A stretch of 46,728 bases of DNA from Peronospora farinosa. Its lineage: Eukaryota; Oomycota; Peronosporomycetes; Peronosporales; Peronosporaceae. Below the pieces are notes generated by a model. It was not told the DNA's origin and did not search any database. It was given only the letters and a program-made list of their open reading frames with translations. Below, one piece after another: positions 1 to 9,547 of the stretch (within the stretch, counting starts at the first letter, position 1; the number at the start of each line of letters is the position of its first letter). The position numbers and the translations under genes were made by a program. The stretch lies in assembly GCA_947646735.1 (NCBI GenBank), contig CANTFK010000701.1, forward strand, positions 1 to 46,728, in the 5' to 3' direction.

Positions 1-201
1 GCCTCATTACCCTTAATAGACTGGATGAGTTGTTGAAGTCGAAGAAGACCGAATCGGTGGTTAAAGTTGCTGCGAATACCAGATCAACTAGGAGAAGACG
101 TCAACCACCCGAGTATTTTGCAAGAATTTGAGCGCGAACAAGTTCGCCGTAATCGTTTCGAAGTTATGCAGTCTCATGAAGAGGAAAAAGCTGAAGATTA
201 G
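1..201 (+). pseudogene. pol 3' end (tail after the chromodomain) of element Z
   Basis: The frame ending in TAG at 199-201 reads ...LQEFEREQVRRNRFEVMQSHEEEKAED. It lines up with the C-terminal tail of pol in element C (...NRFEVMQSHEN) and the decayed tail in D (NRFEVMQSHEEERRD). The tail lies just beyond the integrase chromodomain of these elements. A second frame is open through 1-128 and has a basic RSTRRRRQPP stretch, but it has no counterpart in C or D. Only the last part of the protein is in the window, so whether the gene was intact cannot be judged. Confidence 0.65.
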
Positions 202-605
202 TAATTTGGTTATTTCGGTTACGGAGAGTGGAAATGGCTGTACAAGATGGTTGTCTAGCTGGGGGAACTAGGATATATGTGAATTTGAGTGTCGATCGAA
301 GGTCTGAAAGACCAGATCACGGCTGAAAAGCCCAAGAAAGAAGACAGTTTCGGAGATAATTAAAGAAATGGAGTGACAAAAATGGAATTGTATTGAACGA
401 CTGAGATGTTTTACTAGTACACAAACACCGCGAGGAATATTGTCAGGACAGATGGTGCACAGCCAGATCGACACTGTATGTCGCCTACCGGTGCAGGGGA
501 CGATTGTAGTAAAGTCGATTAGAGAATTTTGGCTAAGTCCATACAATATTTTCCTCGATAAATCCGGAGCCGAGTTATTGGGACTTTTCTCTCTAAAGGC
601 TGGAT

Positions 606-671
606 CCCTTTCCCATAACGGCCGGATCCCTTTCTCATAACGGCGAGAGTCCTTTCCCATAACGGTCGGAC
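606..671 (+). repeat. Cluster of three CCTTTCYCATAACGG repeats (left flank of the integrase fragment)
   Basis: Three tandem copies, each about 22-24 bp and built on CCTTTC(C/T)CATAACGG followed by a GGAT or GAGT spacer. A second cluster of the same repeat lies at 1029-1098, so the two clusters bracket the gypsy integrase fragment at 742-1030. Confidence 0.65.
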
Positions 672-741
672 CCGTCTCCCGTTGCTATTTTTGCCCCAAA
701 AGAGAATACGTCGCCTGTAAGTTCGGCTGCAGTAATCGAAT

Positions 742-1030
742 TTCTTCTATCACGACAAGGAATTACGTTTTGTGCGTGATGCATTACAAGAGGCAGTCGA
801 CAAGCAAAAGAAGAATGCAGACAAAAGAGGTCGAAAGAATATGTTGATAATTCGAGAAGGTGACAGAGTATTGTTATCAACAAGTGGATTACCGAACACC
901 TCAGTGACAATTTGGGCGCTAATAAGTTAGCGCAAAGATATATTGGTCCATTTCGGGTTGTTAGGTGCATGGTGACGCTTACACGTTAGACATACCTACA
1001 TCTATGCATTTGCACCCGACGTTTTTCGTC
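742..1030 (+). pseudogene. Gypsy integrase C-terminal fragment
   Basis: Frames on the plus strand read ELRFVRDALQEAVDKQKK, then a VLLST block, LAQRYIGPFRVV, and a DAYTLDIPTSMHLHPTFFV stretch. These match in order the integrase C-terminal module of A and B (VRDAMASAQDKQKQ, GDKVLLST, LPRFIGPFTVV, DLNYRLTLPPYMKTHPVFYV). The match is far from identical, so this is an older or different chromodomain-type gypsy copy. Frame changes near 910-920 and 970 break it. It sits within the 3' region of Z, flanked by CATAACGG repeat clusters. Confidence 0.6.
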
Positions 1031-1098
1031 CTTTCTCATAACGGTCGGATTCCTTTCCCACAAAGTTCGGATCCCTTTCTCATAACGGTTGGATTCCT
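1029..1098 (+). repeat. Second cluster of three CATAACGG repeats
   Basis: Three copies of the same unit as at 606-671; the middle one is degenerate (CCCACAAAGTTCGG). Together the two clusters frame the integrase fragment. Confidence 0.6.
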
Positions 1099-1837
1099 CT
1101 TCCCCATTAAGTCATGACTTATTGGGTGTGATGAAGTCGATCAATTCATGGACGATCGAATGGAAAAGCACCGTTGATCCAAGATCGTTTATTTGTTTGT
1201 TCAATAAAACGAATGAAGAAGGTATCAATGGTATCGAAGACGATTATGATATGAATTGAAACATACTTACGGTGAAGACACATGGCATGGATCACAGTTC
1301 CGAATTATATTGAATAATCATGGAATAGGACACCGTTTGGATTATACTGGATTCTAGTGTCGGTTGATCCAATTAGATGGATTGGTTATAAAAGGATTAT
1401 ACGTGAATGTGGAATAGTGGAATTTCGCAAAGTGTGGATCGCGACTGTGGAGAAGCGAATGAGCATTATTTCGTAAAGTGTGATCACATAATTTCGGTTA
1501 GTCCGAAATGGCCAATATTGATGAGTCGCGATCTCGCAGAAAGGTTTCGAGATGACGTCAAATGGGATGGAAAACAGTGAATGGTGGAGTTTGCAGTTCT
1601 ATGTGGGGTCAAATATGGCCTAGAAACTACGCTATTGGATCTCCAGTATTTTTCGATGGCGATCCGCGTGAACGCGATCGCTAAGAAGGAGGATGGGTAC
1701 ATCCAAGTATGTGGAAGACGGTCTGGTGTGGATCACGTCGCTATGGAGGACTGGAATGGTGGACATGACATGTCACATAGATGGACCATCTCACATGACC
1801 TGAGAAACGGTGAAGAGGATAAGTCGTGATCCGGCGG

Positions 1838-1936
1838 ACCGCGATCCGATGCTAATTATTAGTATCGTGATCCGATACTAAAATAAGTACCGCGATCCGA
1901 TACTAATTATTTAGTACCGCGATCCGATACTAAAAT
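1838..1936 (+). repeat. Tandem array of CGATCCGATACTAA units
   Basis: Four copies of a 24-29 bp unit with core (G/C)(T/C)GATCCGAT(A/G)CTAA, separated by ATTATT or AATAAGT-like spacers. The array lies 50 bp before the 3' LTR of Z. In D a GATC-based array occupies the matching place beside the 3' LTR (40888-40987), although the unit differs. Confidence 0.7.
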
Positions 1937-1985
1937 GGTATTATATCCGAGCGAGGTAGCGATCCAGATCGCGGCGATATTGGAG

Positions 1986-2646
1986 TGGACCACATTACAA
2001 GATCTGATTTATCCGAAAGGGCGATACGTGGCAATAGATCCTGAGCTACAGATAGTCAAGATCATAGGTTTTGGTATTTGATTGGTTAACATTAACAGAG
2101 TTCAATTTGCTTCTAAGTACACGTGTCGACTTCTCTTCCGGGCTGGATTCTTTGGCCTCCCGACGTCTCAAGGAAGTCTACATACTACGCAAGTCATATC
2201 CCTGGATTGTTTGGCCAGGGATTGCAAGAATTCTCAACAAACAACTCAAGCTGCGATTGGACGCAGCACAACAAGAAAAGGACAAGGTACAAGATCGCGA
2301 GACGGCTTAAGTGGTCAGAAGATCAAGTATATCAAGTGGATCAAGTATCTACATTTTGGACAAGGCGATATCAAGAGAGATCAGGGCGACTCAAATTGAG
2401 CACCCCAAGAACAACTGCGATCGTGTGAGGAATTCCACGCGATCGCCCCCCACCTATCCCTAACACAATCAAGTTCAACATCGACTCGAGTCTACCGAGA
2501 AGAGAGCAACCCGCCCTACCGACGGGTACACAAGGTGAGGAGGCTACACACACGAAATCGGGGTACCCCCTCCGTTAGTCGGTCGTCCGGGCGCCAGTGG
2601 AGAGTTGGGATCGCATCAGCAATTTTGCGAATCCCACTCCACCACA
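1986..2646 (+). repeat. 3' LTR of element Z
   Basis: The LTR is 661 bp, starts TGGACCACATTAC and ends CCACTCCACCACA, giving TG...CA termini. It aligns end to end, in reverse orientation, with the LTR of element D at 40203-40874 (TGGACCACATAGC...CCGCTCCACCACA on the minus strand). Conserved blocks include TCCCTGGATTGTTTGGCCAG and CGGGTACACAAGGTGAGGA. No coding capacity is inferred; short ORFs in it are incidental. Confidence 0.8.
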
Positions 2647-2863
2647 TATCCATGATTACTTTTGACCTGTCACTTGGGTGCGATACACAAATGTGATCCA
2701 CCCTCGTGAATGTGATATCCATTTATATATCACATGAGAAGGGATGACGCTAGTTGAAGCTAGGCATCGCGACGTCTCAGAAAGACGTCAGTTGCGATCT
2801 TAAATCTAAATTTAAGATCATATGACAGGATACGCTTCTAAAGAGTCGCGTATCCGATCTATA
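2647..2863 (+). repeat. A/B-type LTR in plus sense, first part (split by Helitrons)
   Basis: The sequence matches the 600-bp LTR of A/B read on its sense strand, from about LTR position 64 to about 280 (TATCCATGATTACTTTTGACC to GTATCCGATCTATA). The first 63 bp are missing at the junction with element Z. The LTR resumes at 5149 after two Helitron-like insertions. Confidence 0.8.
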
Positions 2864-3897
2864 TCTATATAATAAAAGAATTGTGTCCGTCCGTCCGTCC
2901 ATCCGTCCGTAGTGCTCCTTTTCCGGCATTCAGATTGGCTAATTTTGCATCATTGTCTAATTTTGGATTGGCTGATACTGTATTTTGCATAGCTAATAAC
3001 ATGAGCAGATTTTCATAACAGGATATATAGTCCATTTAGTGTGTCCATATCCCGTGCTTCGTTTTATATAGCTAATTCATATACCGATGGATACACATTA
3101 ACTTCTTACACATCATTACATATCGATATATCAAACACAGCATATAAATGAAATATTAGACAAGGCATATGCTTTTTTATACGTTTTATAATACGGGCTT
3201 GGTGCTATAACAATGCACTAAAAATGGCAGAAGCAAGTATTGTCATCAGATTGAATTGAAATCAATTACAATAAGCGAAGTTGCCCATATGTATTGTATC
3301 ATACATATTAGAGTCAACCAGATTATTCAAAGTAAAAAGATAGGAGGTACGAATATAAAAAAGCAGACTTCCCCCACCATGTCAAAGGAAACGACGGGTG
3401 AACACCCTAGCATATCGCTGCGATTAAAGATGCCTATAGATATTACTTCGCACCGTCGCAACGATGGGTGCACACCCTAATTTGCTGCAGGTATCCTTTT
3501 ACTAGCACTAATAAAGCACACAGATCTCCGTTCAAGATCTTAGCATCAAAAAGCGGTCTAACTTACATTCATTTCTTAAATATACTTGAATCTACATTTA
3601 TGGTTTGCTCGCACCTTTCCGTCGGAACGACAGGCTCACCGACCAGCACACATTTACCTTTGAAACGACAGGTACCCCATTGACCTTCATACACACTATT
3701 TCTACTTATCAGTTTACCTAAGGTAACTAGATTTTCTCAAGCAAAATGATAATCCAATATATTATCAGCGTAGACTTTGCGCACCATACCCGTCGTAAAG
3801 ACGGTTGAACACTCTATTAACTCGCTGCGTTTTCTAAAGATTTCTACAGTATATATATTACTGTTCGCACCGTCGGAACGACGGGTGAGCACCCTAG
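2864..3897 (+). mobile_element. Non-autonomous Helitron-like element 1
   Basis: The element begins TCTATATAATAAAAG, followed by a TCCG microsatellite. It ends with the hairpin CCGTCGGAACGACGG and then CTAG, with T immediately after. These are the hallmarks of Helitrons: 5' TC, a 3' hairpin just before CTRR, insertion between A and T (A at 2863, T at 3898), and no terminal inverted repeats. No Rep/helicase coding sequence is present. Degenerate hairpin copies also occur inside the element. It shares long blocks with element 2, for example CCCATATGTATTGTAT near 3287 and 4271, but the two have diverged. It interrupts an A/B-type LTR. Confidence 0.65.
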
Positions 3898-5148
3898 TAC
3901 CTTCTATATAATAAAAGAATTGTGTCCGTCCGTCCGTCCGTCCGTCCGTAGTGCTCCTTTTCCGGCATTCGGATTGGCTAATTTTGCATTACTGGCTAAT
4001 TTTGCATTGGCTGATATTGTATTTTGCATTGATAATAATAACCTGAGCAGATTTGCATACGAAATGGTGGGTACACATCAACCTTCTACCCATCTTTACA
4101 TATACACTGTAGCTATATCGAACACAGCATATAATTAGAATATCTGATTAGACACATGCTTTCGATTCGTTTTCAAAACACATGAGTTCAGTGCTTTGAC
4201 ATTACACTAAATGTGGTTAAAGCAAGCGTTGTCACTAGGTTGAACTGGAATAAGTTCCAATAAGCGAAGTGACCCATATGTATTGTATATTACCTATTAA
4301 TGTACCAGAGTCAGTCAAATATATAAGTAAATAGATAGGTACGAAAATCAAAAAAGTAGACTTTACTCTCCATGTCCGTCGAAACGACAGATATACACTG
4401 ACCTTCCTACACATTGGCTTTCGTACTTATATATTATAAATTAATTTTAAGATATTCTACGATAAATGACGGGCCAGTATACTATTAGCGGAGAATTCGC
4501 GCACCTATGCGTCGGAACGACGGGGAGCATCGACAAGCTGCATTTTGGCTGAAAAAAGCTTAAAAAAGCTGTTTAACACACCAACATTCAGTTCTTTTTT
4601 TAGAGGTTAAATTCTTATGTTCGGTCCTCGCGCGTTACCGTCGAAACGACGGGCACACATCCAAGCGAAGCGTTGCGTTTTTTAAATGTGCCTCTATATA
4701 CTACCAGCATATGCTCCATGCGCAATTTCCGTCGGAACGATAACTTTACACCCTAGCAAATTGCTACGTTTAAGATGCCTATATATACTAATTCGTATCG
4801 TTAAAACGACGGGTGATCAATGAAACATGTACGGATCGACGAGTCCACATTAACCTTCAAATCCATCTTAACCCTAAGTCGATTTAATTTTTTAATACAA
4901 AATGATTAATTTACAGGTCAAAAGGCAGACCATGTTCGTCGAAACGACGGGTGAACACCCTAACCTTCGAAACGAAAGGCACACATTGACCTTCATGCAC
5001 ATTACCTTTCGAACTAATCAAATACCGAAGTCATATACGATCAGCGTCAAATTTGTGCACCTATCGGTCGAAACGACGAGAACACCCCTATATATGTACT
5101 AATAGCAGCAAAAACCATGTCCGTCGGAACGACGGGTAAATACCCTAG
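3378..5148 (+). repeat. Dispersed array of about 15 terminator-like hairpins in the Helitrons
   Basis: The unit combines two small palindromes: CCGTCG-GAA-CGACGG and then GGGTG-AA-CACCC, followed by CTAG or CTAA. Good or degenerate copies start near 3378, 3453, 3618, 3660, 3788, 3870, 4374, 4510, 4637, 4728, 4801, 4934, 4966, 5066 and 5120. Several are followed by a shared spacer (GCTGCGTTTAAGATGCCTATA-like). The copies at 3870 and 5120 are the element ends; the others are internal. Confidence 0.65.
3903..5148 (+). mobile_element. Non-autonomous Helitron-like element 2
   Basis: It has the same 5' end as element 1 (TCTATATAATAAAAG then a TCCG repeat) and a similar 3' end (CCGTCGGAACGACGG ... 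CTAG, then T at 5149). It lies 5 bp downstream of element 1 in the same orientation. The host LTR resumes directly after it with TCTATACATATATA. It has no transposase ORF. About eight internal, decayed copies of the terminal hairpin are scattered between 4374 and 5090. Confidence 0.65.
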
Positions 5149-5476
5149 TCTATACATATATATATATAGCCAATCAGTAGTTAAGTATATATTTTGTTAT
5201 AAATAATTAAATATAGCTCAGTCTTGAATTTACTTAAACAAACGCACCACGCACGATAAGTTGAAAAGCTTCTGCGTGACGTCGGTGCCTTCTTGTTAAG
5301 AAATTCATTGCACTCTCGCTTAAGCGAGAGGCAACAGGTGGCACGAATGCTTAAGCAGTCGACCAACCTCCCAACCACCCTCGAACGTGAAGGTAAGACG
5401 GTTTAACCGCTTCCTCGCTTGTGCATAAGGTGTGTGCTCGTAGTACGAGGCAACTTCGTAGAAGTTCCCGTTTACA
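5149..5476 (+). repeat. A/B-type LTR in plus sense, second part
   Basis: This continues the LTR interrupted at 2863, from TATATAGCCAATCAGTAG to the LTR terminus ...GTTCCCGTTTACA. It then abuts, head to head, the truncated 3' LTR of element A (from 5477), giving an inverted repeat whose arms are 2647-2863 plus 5149-5476 and 5477-5941. It may be a solo LTR or the end of an older element inserted into the 3' LTR of A. Confidence 0.75.
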
Positions 5477-5941
5477 CCACCAGTCGCCTCTCGCTTAAGC
5501 GAAAGTGCAACGAACTTCTTAACAAGAAGGCACCGACGTCACGCAAAAGCTTTTCAACTTCTCGTGCGTGGTGCGTTTGTATAAGTAAATTCAAGACTGA
5601 GCTATATTTAATTAATTATAACTAAATATATACTTAACTACTGATTGGCTATATATATAGATATAGATCGGATACGCGACTCTTTAGAAGCGTATCCTGT
5701 CGCATGATCTTAAATATAGATTTAAGATCGCAACTGACGTCCTTCTGAGACGTCGCGATGCCTAGCTTCAACTAGCGTCATCCCTTCTCATGTGAATCCA
5801 TCAATGGATATCACATTCACGAGGGTGGATCACATTTGTGTATCGCACCCAAGTGACAGGTCAAAAGTAATCATGGATACTTTTAGACCAAACATTAAGT
5901 ATATTACTTAATGTTTACGTGTAACTAGATACCCTGTTACA
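5477..5941 (-). repeat. 3' LTR of element A, truncated
   Basis: It matches the 3' LTR of B (19545-20144) from CCACCAG to the end ...CCCTGTTACA, but lacks the outermost 135 bp or so (TGTAGACGGGCAC...). The missing end is replaced by another LTR in opposite orientation that stops at 5476. Confidence 0.85.
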
Positions 5942-5955
5942 CCATCCCCCGATTT
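5942..5955 (-). promoter_or_regulatory. Polypurine tract of element A
   Basis: On the minus strand AAATCGGGGGATGG lies directly before the 3' LTR start TGTAACAGGG. This is the position and composition expected of the plus-strand primer in LTR retrotransposons. The same sequence occurs in B at 20145-20158. Confidence 0.7.
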
Positions 5956-5959
5956 AGAA

Positions 5960-5985
5960 CGATGTTTACATTTTGTAAAACATCG
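5960..5985 (+). promoter_or_regulatory. Imperfect palindrome upstream of the aORF (A)
   Basis: CGATGTTTACA and TGTAAAACATCG form an 11-bp stem with one bulged A around a TTT loop. It lies about 65-90 bp before the aORF start and is retained unchanged in B (20163-20188). It could be an operator-like site for antisense transcription or simply part of the PPT-proximal leader; nothing in the sequence decides. Confidence 0.35.
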
Positions 5986-6010
5986 CCTAAGAGACAGAGA
6001 GACTGGCGAG

Positions 6011-6048
6011 CCGTTATATAACGCGCCGCTTTAGTCTACTCAGTACTC
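6011..6048 (+). promoter_or_regulatory. Possible core promoter of the aORF (A)
   Basis: A TTATATAA box at 6014-6021 lies 28 bp before the aORF ATG and is followed by a pyrimidine-containing CTCAGTACTC. In B the box is altered to TTATAAAC. A transcript from here would run antisense to gag-pol. This is position and composition only; no oomycete initiator consensus was matched with confidence. Confidence 0.3.
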
Positions 6049-7492
6049 ATGCCACCGAAACGTGGTAAGGCTGATGGGTCGCCTGTAGAGGCACCCATGC
6101 AGTCCAACACTAAGCGCACGCGCCGCGATTTATCGCAGCCGTCGCAAAGTGCGTCAGGCACTGGGGTGAATCTTCCATCTCACGATAATGTGGATGAAGA
6201 TCCATCTCTCATTGTTGACTACAATGAGACCACATCACTGCCATCACCCCAAAGTGGCGATGAGCATAGTGCATTGATGGGACATATGTCCCCATCATTT
6301 GAGGCACCCGTCCTTGAGGAAGCATCTATGCTTCCTACAAGCGAAGGTAAAACCTCGTCGTCTGCGCCTACGAGCGCAGCGACTAAGACTGAGCGCGCTA
6401 CTTCGAAAGGAGTAGTCGCGACTCAGTCAGATGTAACTTCTCAAGCTGATGTCTTGACAATACATAATGGAGAGTCAGACTCAGGTGAGTGTGAGCTTAA
6501 AGCTCCATCAAGTACACCTTCGGCCTCACTAGCCCGCTGTCGCGAGGACGGCTACGTGAGTGGTGGCTTGCCACCAATGCCACCTCCGTCTGAGTGGATG
6601 AACTCGGATGGGTCTAGAGCAGCGCTTTTGCAGCGTGCCACTATAGACGCTCATAGATTCTATAGCGTCTTTCCTTTGTGGAAAAAGCAGGGCAAAGCAC
6701 TTGGTCGTGCTTTCCCAGTTCCAGTCGTGCTGCGTTCTACCGAAACAGCCGACGACTATGAAGCTGAACTTCGGCGCCGTGTTACCTTGCATGAGATGCA
6801 ACTAAACAGCGGTCGCAGCGAATCAGCTTCGCCATGAAGCGTGCGCATGAAATCTTGGGTGGTAAGCGACCCCCAATTGATTCTCTCCACGCTTCTTCTG
6901 CTAGTCCATCCGGACCTAGCAGAAAGAAGACAGCTGGTGCTGCTTCACATAGCAGCCACCAGATCAGGCACGTCGACGCGCAAAGCGTCCACAGGCTCCC
7001 ACGAGTCAAAGCTCGTTGGGTAACCCTTCCACTGGACAAGGATTTGGAGCTTTCGCTTCACAAACCGGTGGGCCAACAGCCTTCCAACAAGGAAGCGCGT
7101 GTTCCCATCCGTGTCCACCAACACAGGTGGCGCCCGATAGGAGTGGAGATTACGCCCACCTACTCGCGGCTGCCTACCCTGCTGCTGTTCAGTCGCAGGC
7201 TGAGTCCGCTGCGCTGAAGAGGCAGGTGACAGATCTCGAGAGTCAAGTCTCGCGACTGACCTCGGATCTGCGTGATGTGAGGGCGAGAGACCGTCAGGGG
7301 TATGACCGCCTGAAGACCCGTTTGGACATCCTAGAGCGACTGGTGATGAGAGACCCGCGTCAAGCGCGGAGTCCTCCTCGATCGCCGAGTCCTCTATCGC
7401 CTCGTTCGTATGCGGGGAGCCTATCGTCTTCCTCGTCGCCTGATCGGTCGCGACGCTCGACTCACAATCGACGTCACCATCGGTCTCGTTAG
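6049..7492 (+). pseudogene. aORF of element A: antisense coiled-coil protein, two frameshifts
   Basis: The gene starts ATG CCA CCG AAA CGT. It encodes a Ser/Thr/Pro-rich protein of about 480 residues with an early basic patch (KRTRRD) and a central block around WMNSDGSRAALLQRATI and FYSVFPLWKKQGK. A coiled coil (ALKRQVTDLESQVSRL and onward) follows, then an Arg/Ser-rich tail ending HHRSR. Against B it has a frameshift near 6795 (a lost base in CATGAAGATGC) and another near 6952 (CACATAGC for CACATAAGC). It lies 107 bp inside the 3' LTR and converges on pol; from about 6945 it overlaps the opposite-strand chromodomain and linker. I do not recognise the family. The basic patch, low complexity and coiled coil suggest a nuclear or nucleic-acid-associated protein, which is inference. 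Confidence 0.65.
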
Positions 7493-9547
7493 ACCGATGC
7501 GGATATGTGATCTCTTCTGGATCAACATACCGTTTCAGACAACCCACGTAAAATACGGGGTGCGTCTTCATATACGGTGGGAGAGTGAGCCTATAATTTA
7601 GGTCTCCATATTCTTCAACCACTGTAAAGAGCCCAATGAACCGGGGCAATAGCTTAGTAGTACCACCAGGTAGTACAGAGATTGCATGTTTAGGTAGGGT
7701 AGCAGTACTTAATAGCACTTTGTCCCCCACACTAAAGTGTTCATTGTTTTTGCGACCATGCTGGTCTGCATATTGTTTTTGCTTGTCCTGTGCGCTTGCC
7801 ATCGCGTCACGGACTTTACGTGTGATGGCTAATCGCTCATCCACAAAGCGCTGAGCTTCGCTCACGCTTTTAGCATCCAGCTCGCCGATGACGGCTCCAA
7901 GAGGTCGTTCATGGGTCGACGCTGTTGATAACACTGAGGTGTTATCGTCAAGGAGCACTGGCATTTCTTGCCGTGCCTCCTTTGTGACACCTATAGGTGA
8001 CGTGACCACTGCTAAATTAGCAGTGTCACTAGGGCAACCTTGTCCCTCTTTGGCATTCGCACCGAGCGAAGTGAGGGGCTCTCCCCCACTAAGACTCGGG
8101 CTGCGTACAAACGAGACTGGCGTTCGAGGATGACGCAGTCCGTTAATGTAAAACGGTGTTTCACCCGTACTGGCGTGAACACTGTTATTAATAGCGAACT
8201 CCACGAATTGGAAATTGCTTGCTCCATTCTTTGGGAGTCGCTATTGTACGCAACACATCCGCCACGACTCGATTGGCCCGTTCTGTTTGGCCATCAGTTT
8301 GAGGATGATCAGCGGTTGACATGTGTAGCTTGCTACCCAGCAGCTCGAGCACATGTCGCCAAAAACCCGACGTAAAACGCGGATCCCGGTCCGATACTAC
8401 GGACTCGGGCATCCCGTGTAGTCGATACACGTGATCCAGGAACAAGAGGGTAGCCTCTTTTTCTGAGATCTTGGTGCTACATGGTGCCAAATGCACTATC
8501 TTGCTCAGTCTGTCTACAAAGACGACGAGCCCCGTCCTGCCTTTATGGTCAGGCGGTAAGCCAAACATGAAGTCCAAACTGACCGACTTCCAACATTCAG
8601 TTGGAATCGGCAGTGGCTTCAGTGGCGCACTGCTTGAAGGTGCAGGCTTTATGCGCTGACACTCTTCGCAAGAGCGAATATAGTTGGCCACCCACCGATA
8701 TAGGTGGGGCCACCAAAATTCCTCTGACACTCGTAAGAATGTCTTTTCACGGCCCAGATGCCCACTAGATGGCGCATCATGGCACTCGTGCAGTATCATC
8801 AGCTTGAGATCTGTGTCATGAGGGACATAGATTCTCAAGGGATCACAGGGTGACAGTTGATGCCATAGCAGGCCATCACTGTAACTAAAGCGATTTAGTT
8901 TCGCTTTGAGGTGCGATGGAAGGGTAACCTTTCGTCCACCAAAATGATCCAACAGCAGGCGACAATGTTCGTCCTGACTGTAACACTCCTTTATATCGGA
9001 GGCCATTGAGCTCGTCACATGGTAGGCTCTCATGGCTGCCAATGTTGACGACTCAACTTGTGCTTTCGCACGAGACACACTATCCTGGTGTCTTGCCTCG
9101 AAGTCTGGTCTGCGCGATAACGCGTCAGCCAAGACATTCGACTTACCCGGCTTATATTCAACTTTGAAACTTAAATTCAGAGAAGAATGTTAGCCATCTC
9201 GCCATTCTCGGCGAGAGGTGCGGTGAATTTATAGCGGTCCGCAGTGATGCGTGATCCGTATAAATCACAAAAGGTTCGGTGCCCAAGAGGTGCACTCGAA
9301 ACTTCACAAGGGCATACTTAATTGAAAGTAGCTCCTTGTCATGCACAGGGTAATTCAGCTCGGCAGATTTTAAAAGCCGAGACTGATAAGAAATGATACG
9401 GTCAACGACGTTGTCATCCTTCTGCATGAGCGCGCTGCCGATTGCAAAATTGCTTGCATCGCAGACGACGCTAAAGGGCTTATCCGCGTCTGGCAATGCC
9501 AAGACCGGTGCCTCTACAAGAGATTGCTTCACTGAAGTGAACGCATC
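6945..9547 (-). pseudogene. pol of element A, 3' part: RNase H, integrase, chromodomain
   Basis: Frames in order encode RNase H (VVCDASNFAIGSALMQ, YPVHDKELLSIKYAL, YTDHASL) and the integrase HHCC zinc region (SCEEC). The DDE core follows (SLDFMFGLPP, SDRDPRFTSGFW, DGQTERAN), then the integrase C-terminal module (GDKVLLS, HPVFYVGCLKRY) and a Ser/Pro/Asp linker. A chromodomain closes it (LQILVQWKGYPTSFDSWEPV), ending in a stop at 6945. Frameshifts fall near 9180 and 8215 relative to B. The chromodomain normally directs integration by binding histone marks. The 3' 550 bp overlap the aORF on the other strand. At 9547 the gene is cut by the RT inversion. Confidence 0.85.

Larger units (their letters stand above)
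202..1985. other. Decayed 3' internal region of element Z, no intact gene
   Basis: In C and D this position, between the end of pol and the 3' LTR, holds a long antisense ORF. Here no frame on either strand resembles those ORFs; the longest open stretches (about 130 codons) show no recognisable motif. The region contains a gypsy integrase fragment, two clusters of a CATAACGG repeat and a short tandem array of GATC-containing units, listed separately. It is conspicuously rich in GATC words, as element D is. Confidence 0.5.
1..2646 (+). mobile_element. Element Z: 3' part of a Chronos-like Ty3/gypsy retrotransposon, nested in another LTR
   Basis: This plus-strand element enters from the left edge. 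Visible parts are the last codons of pol (1-201), a decayed 3' internal region (202-1985) and a 3' LTR (1986-2646). The pol tail shares the NRFEVMQSHE ending with elements C and D. The LTR matches the LTR of D in inverted orientation. Directly after the LTR end (CCACCACA) the sequence becomes an internal piece of the A/B-type LTR, about 63 bp from its start. Z therefore appears to have inserted into that LTR; the missing LTR start and the left target duplication should lie left of the window. Confidence 0.75.

Noticed and set aside
2071..2428. Overlapping 79-105 codon frames in the LTR of Z
   Set aside because: They lie wholly within an LTR and the D copy does not preserve them as comparable frames.
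3378..5148. CRISPR-like array
   Set aside because: The repeats are degenerate, irregularly spaced, each a hairpin plus CTAG, and lie in eukaryotic Helitron-like elements. There are no uniform repeats or spacers and no cas genes.
6049..7492. Spliced host gene instead of a retroelement aORF
   Set aside because: The same gene sits at the same internal position in B, between polypurine tract and pol. The frame changes of A are single-base indels relative to B, not introns.
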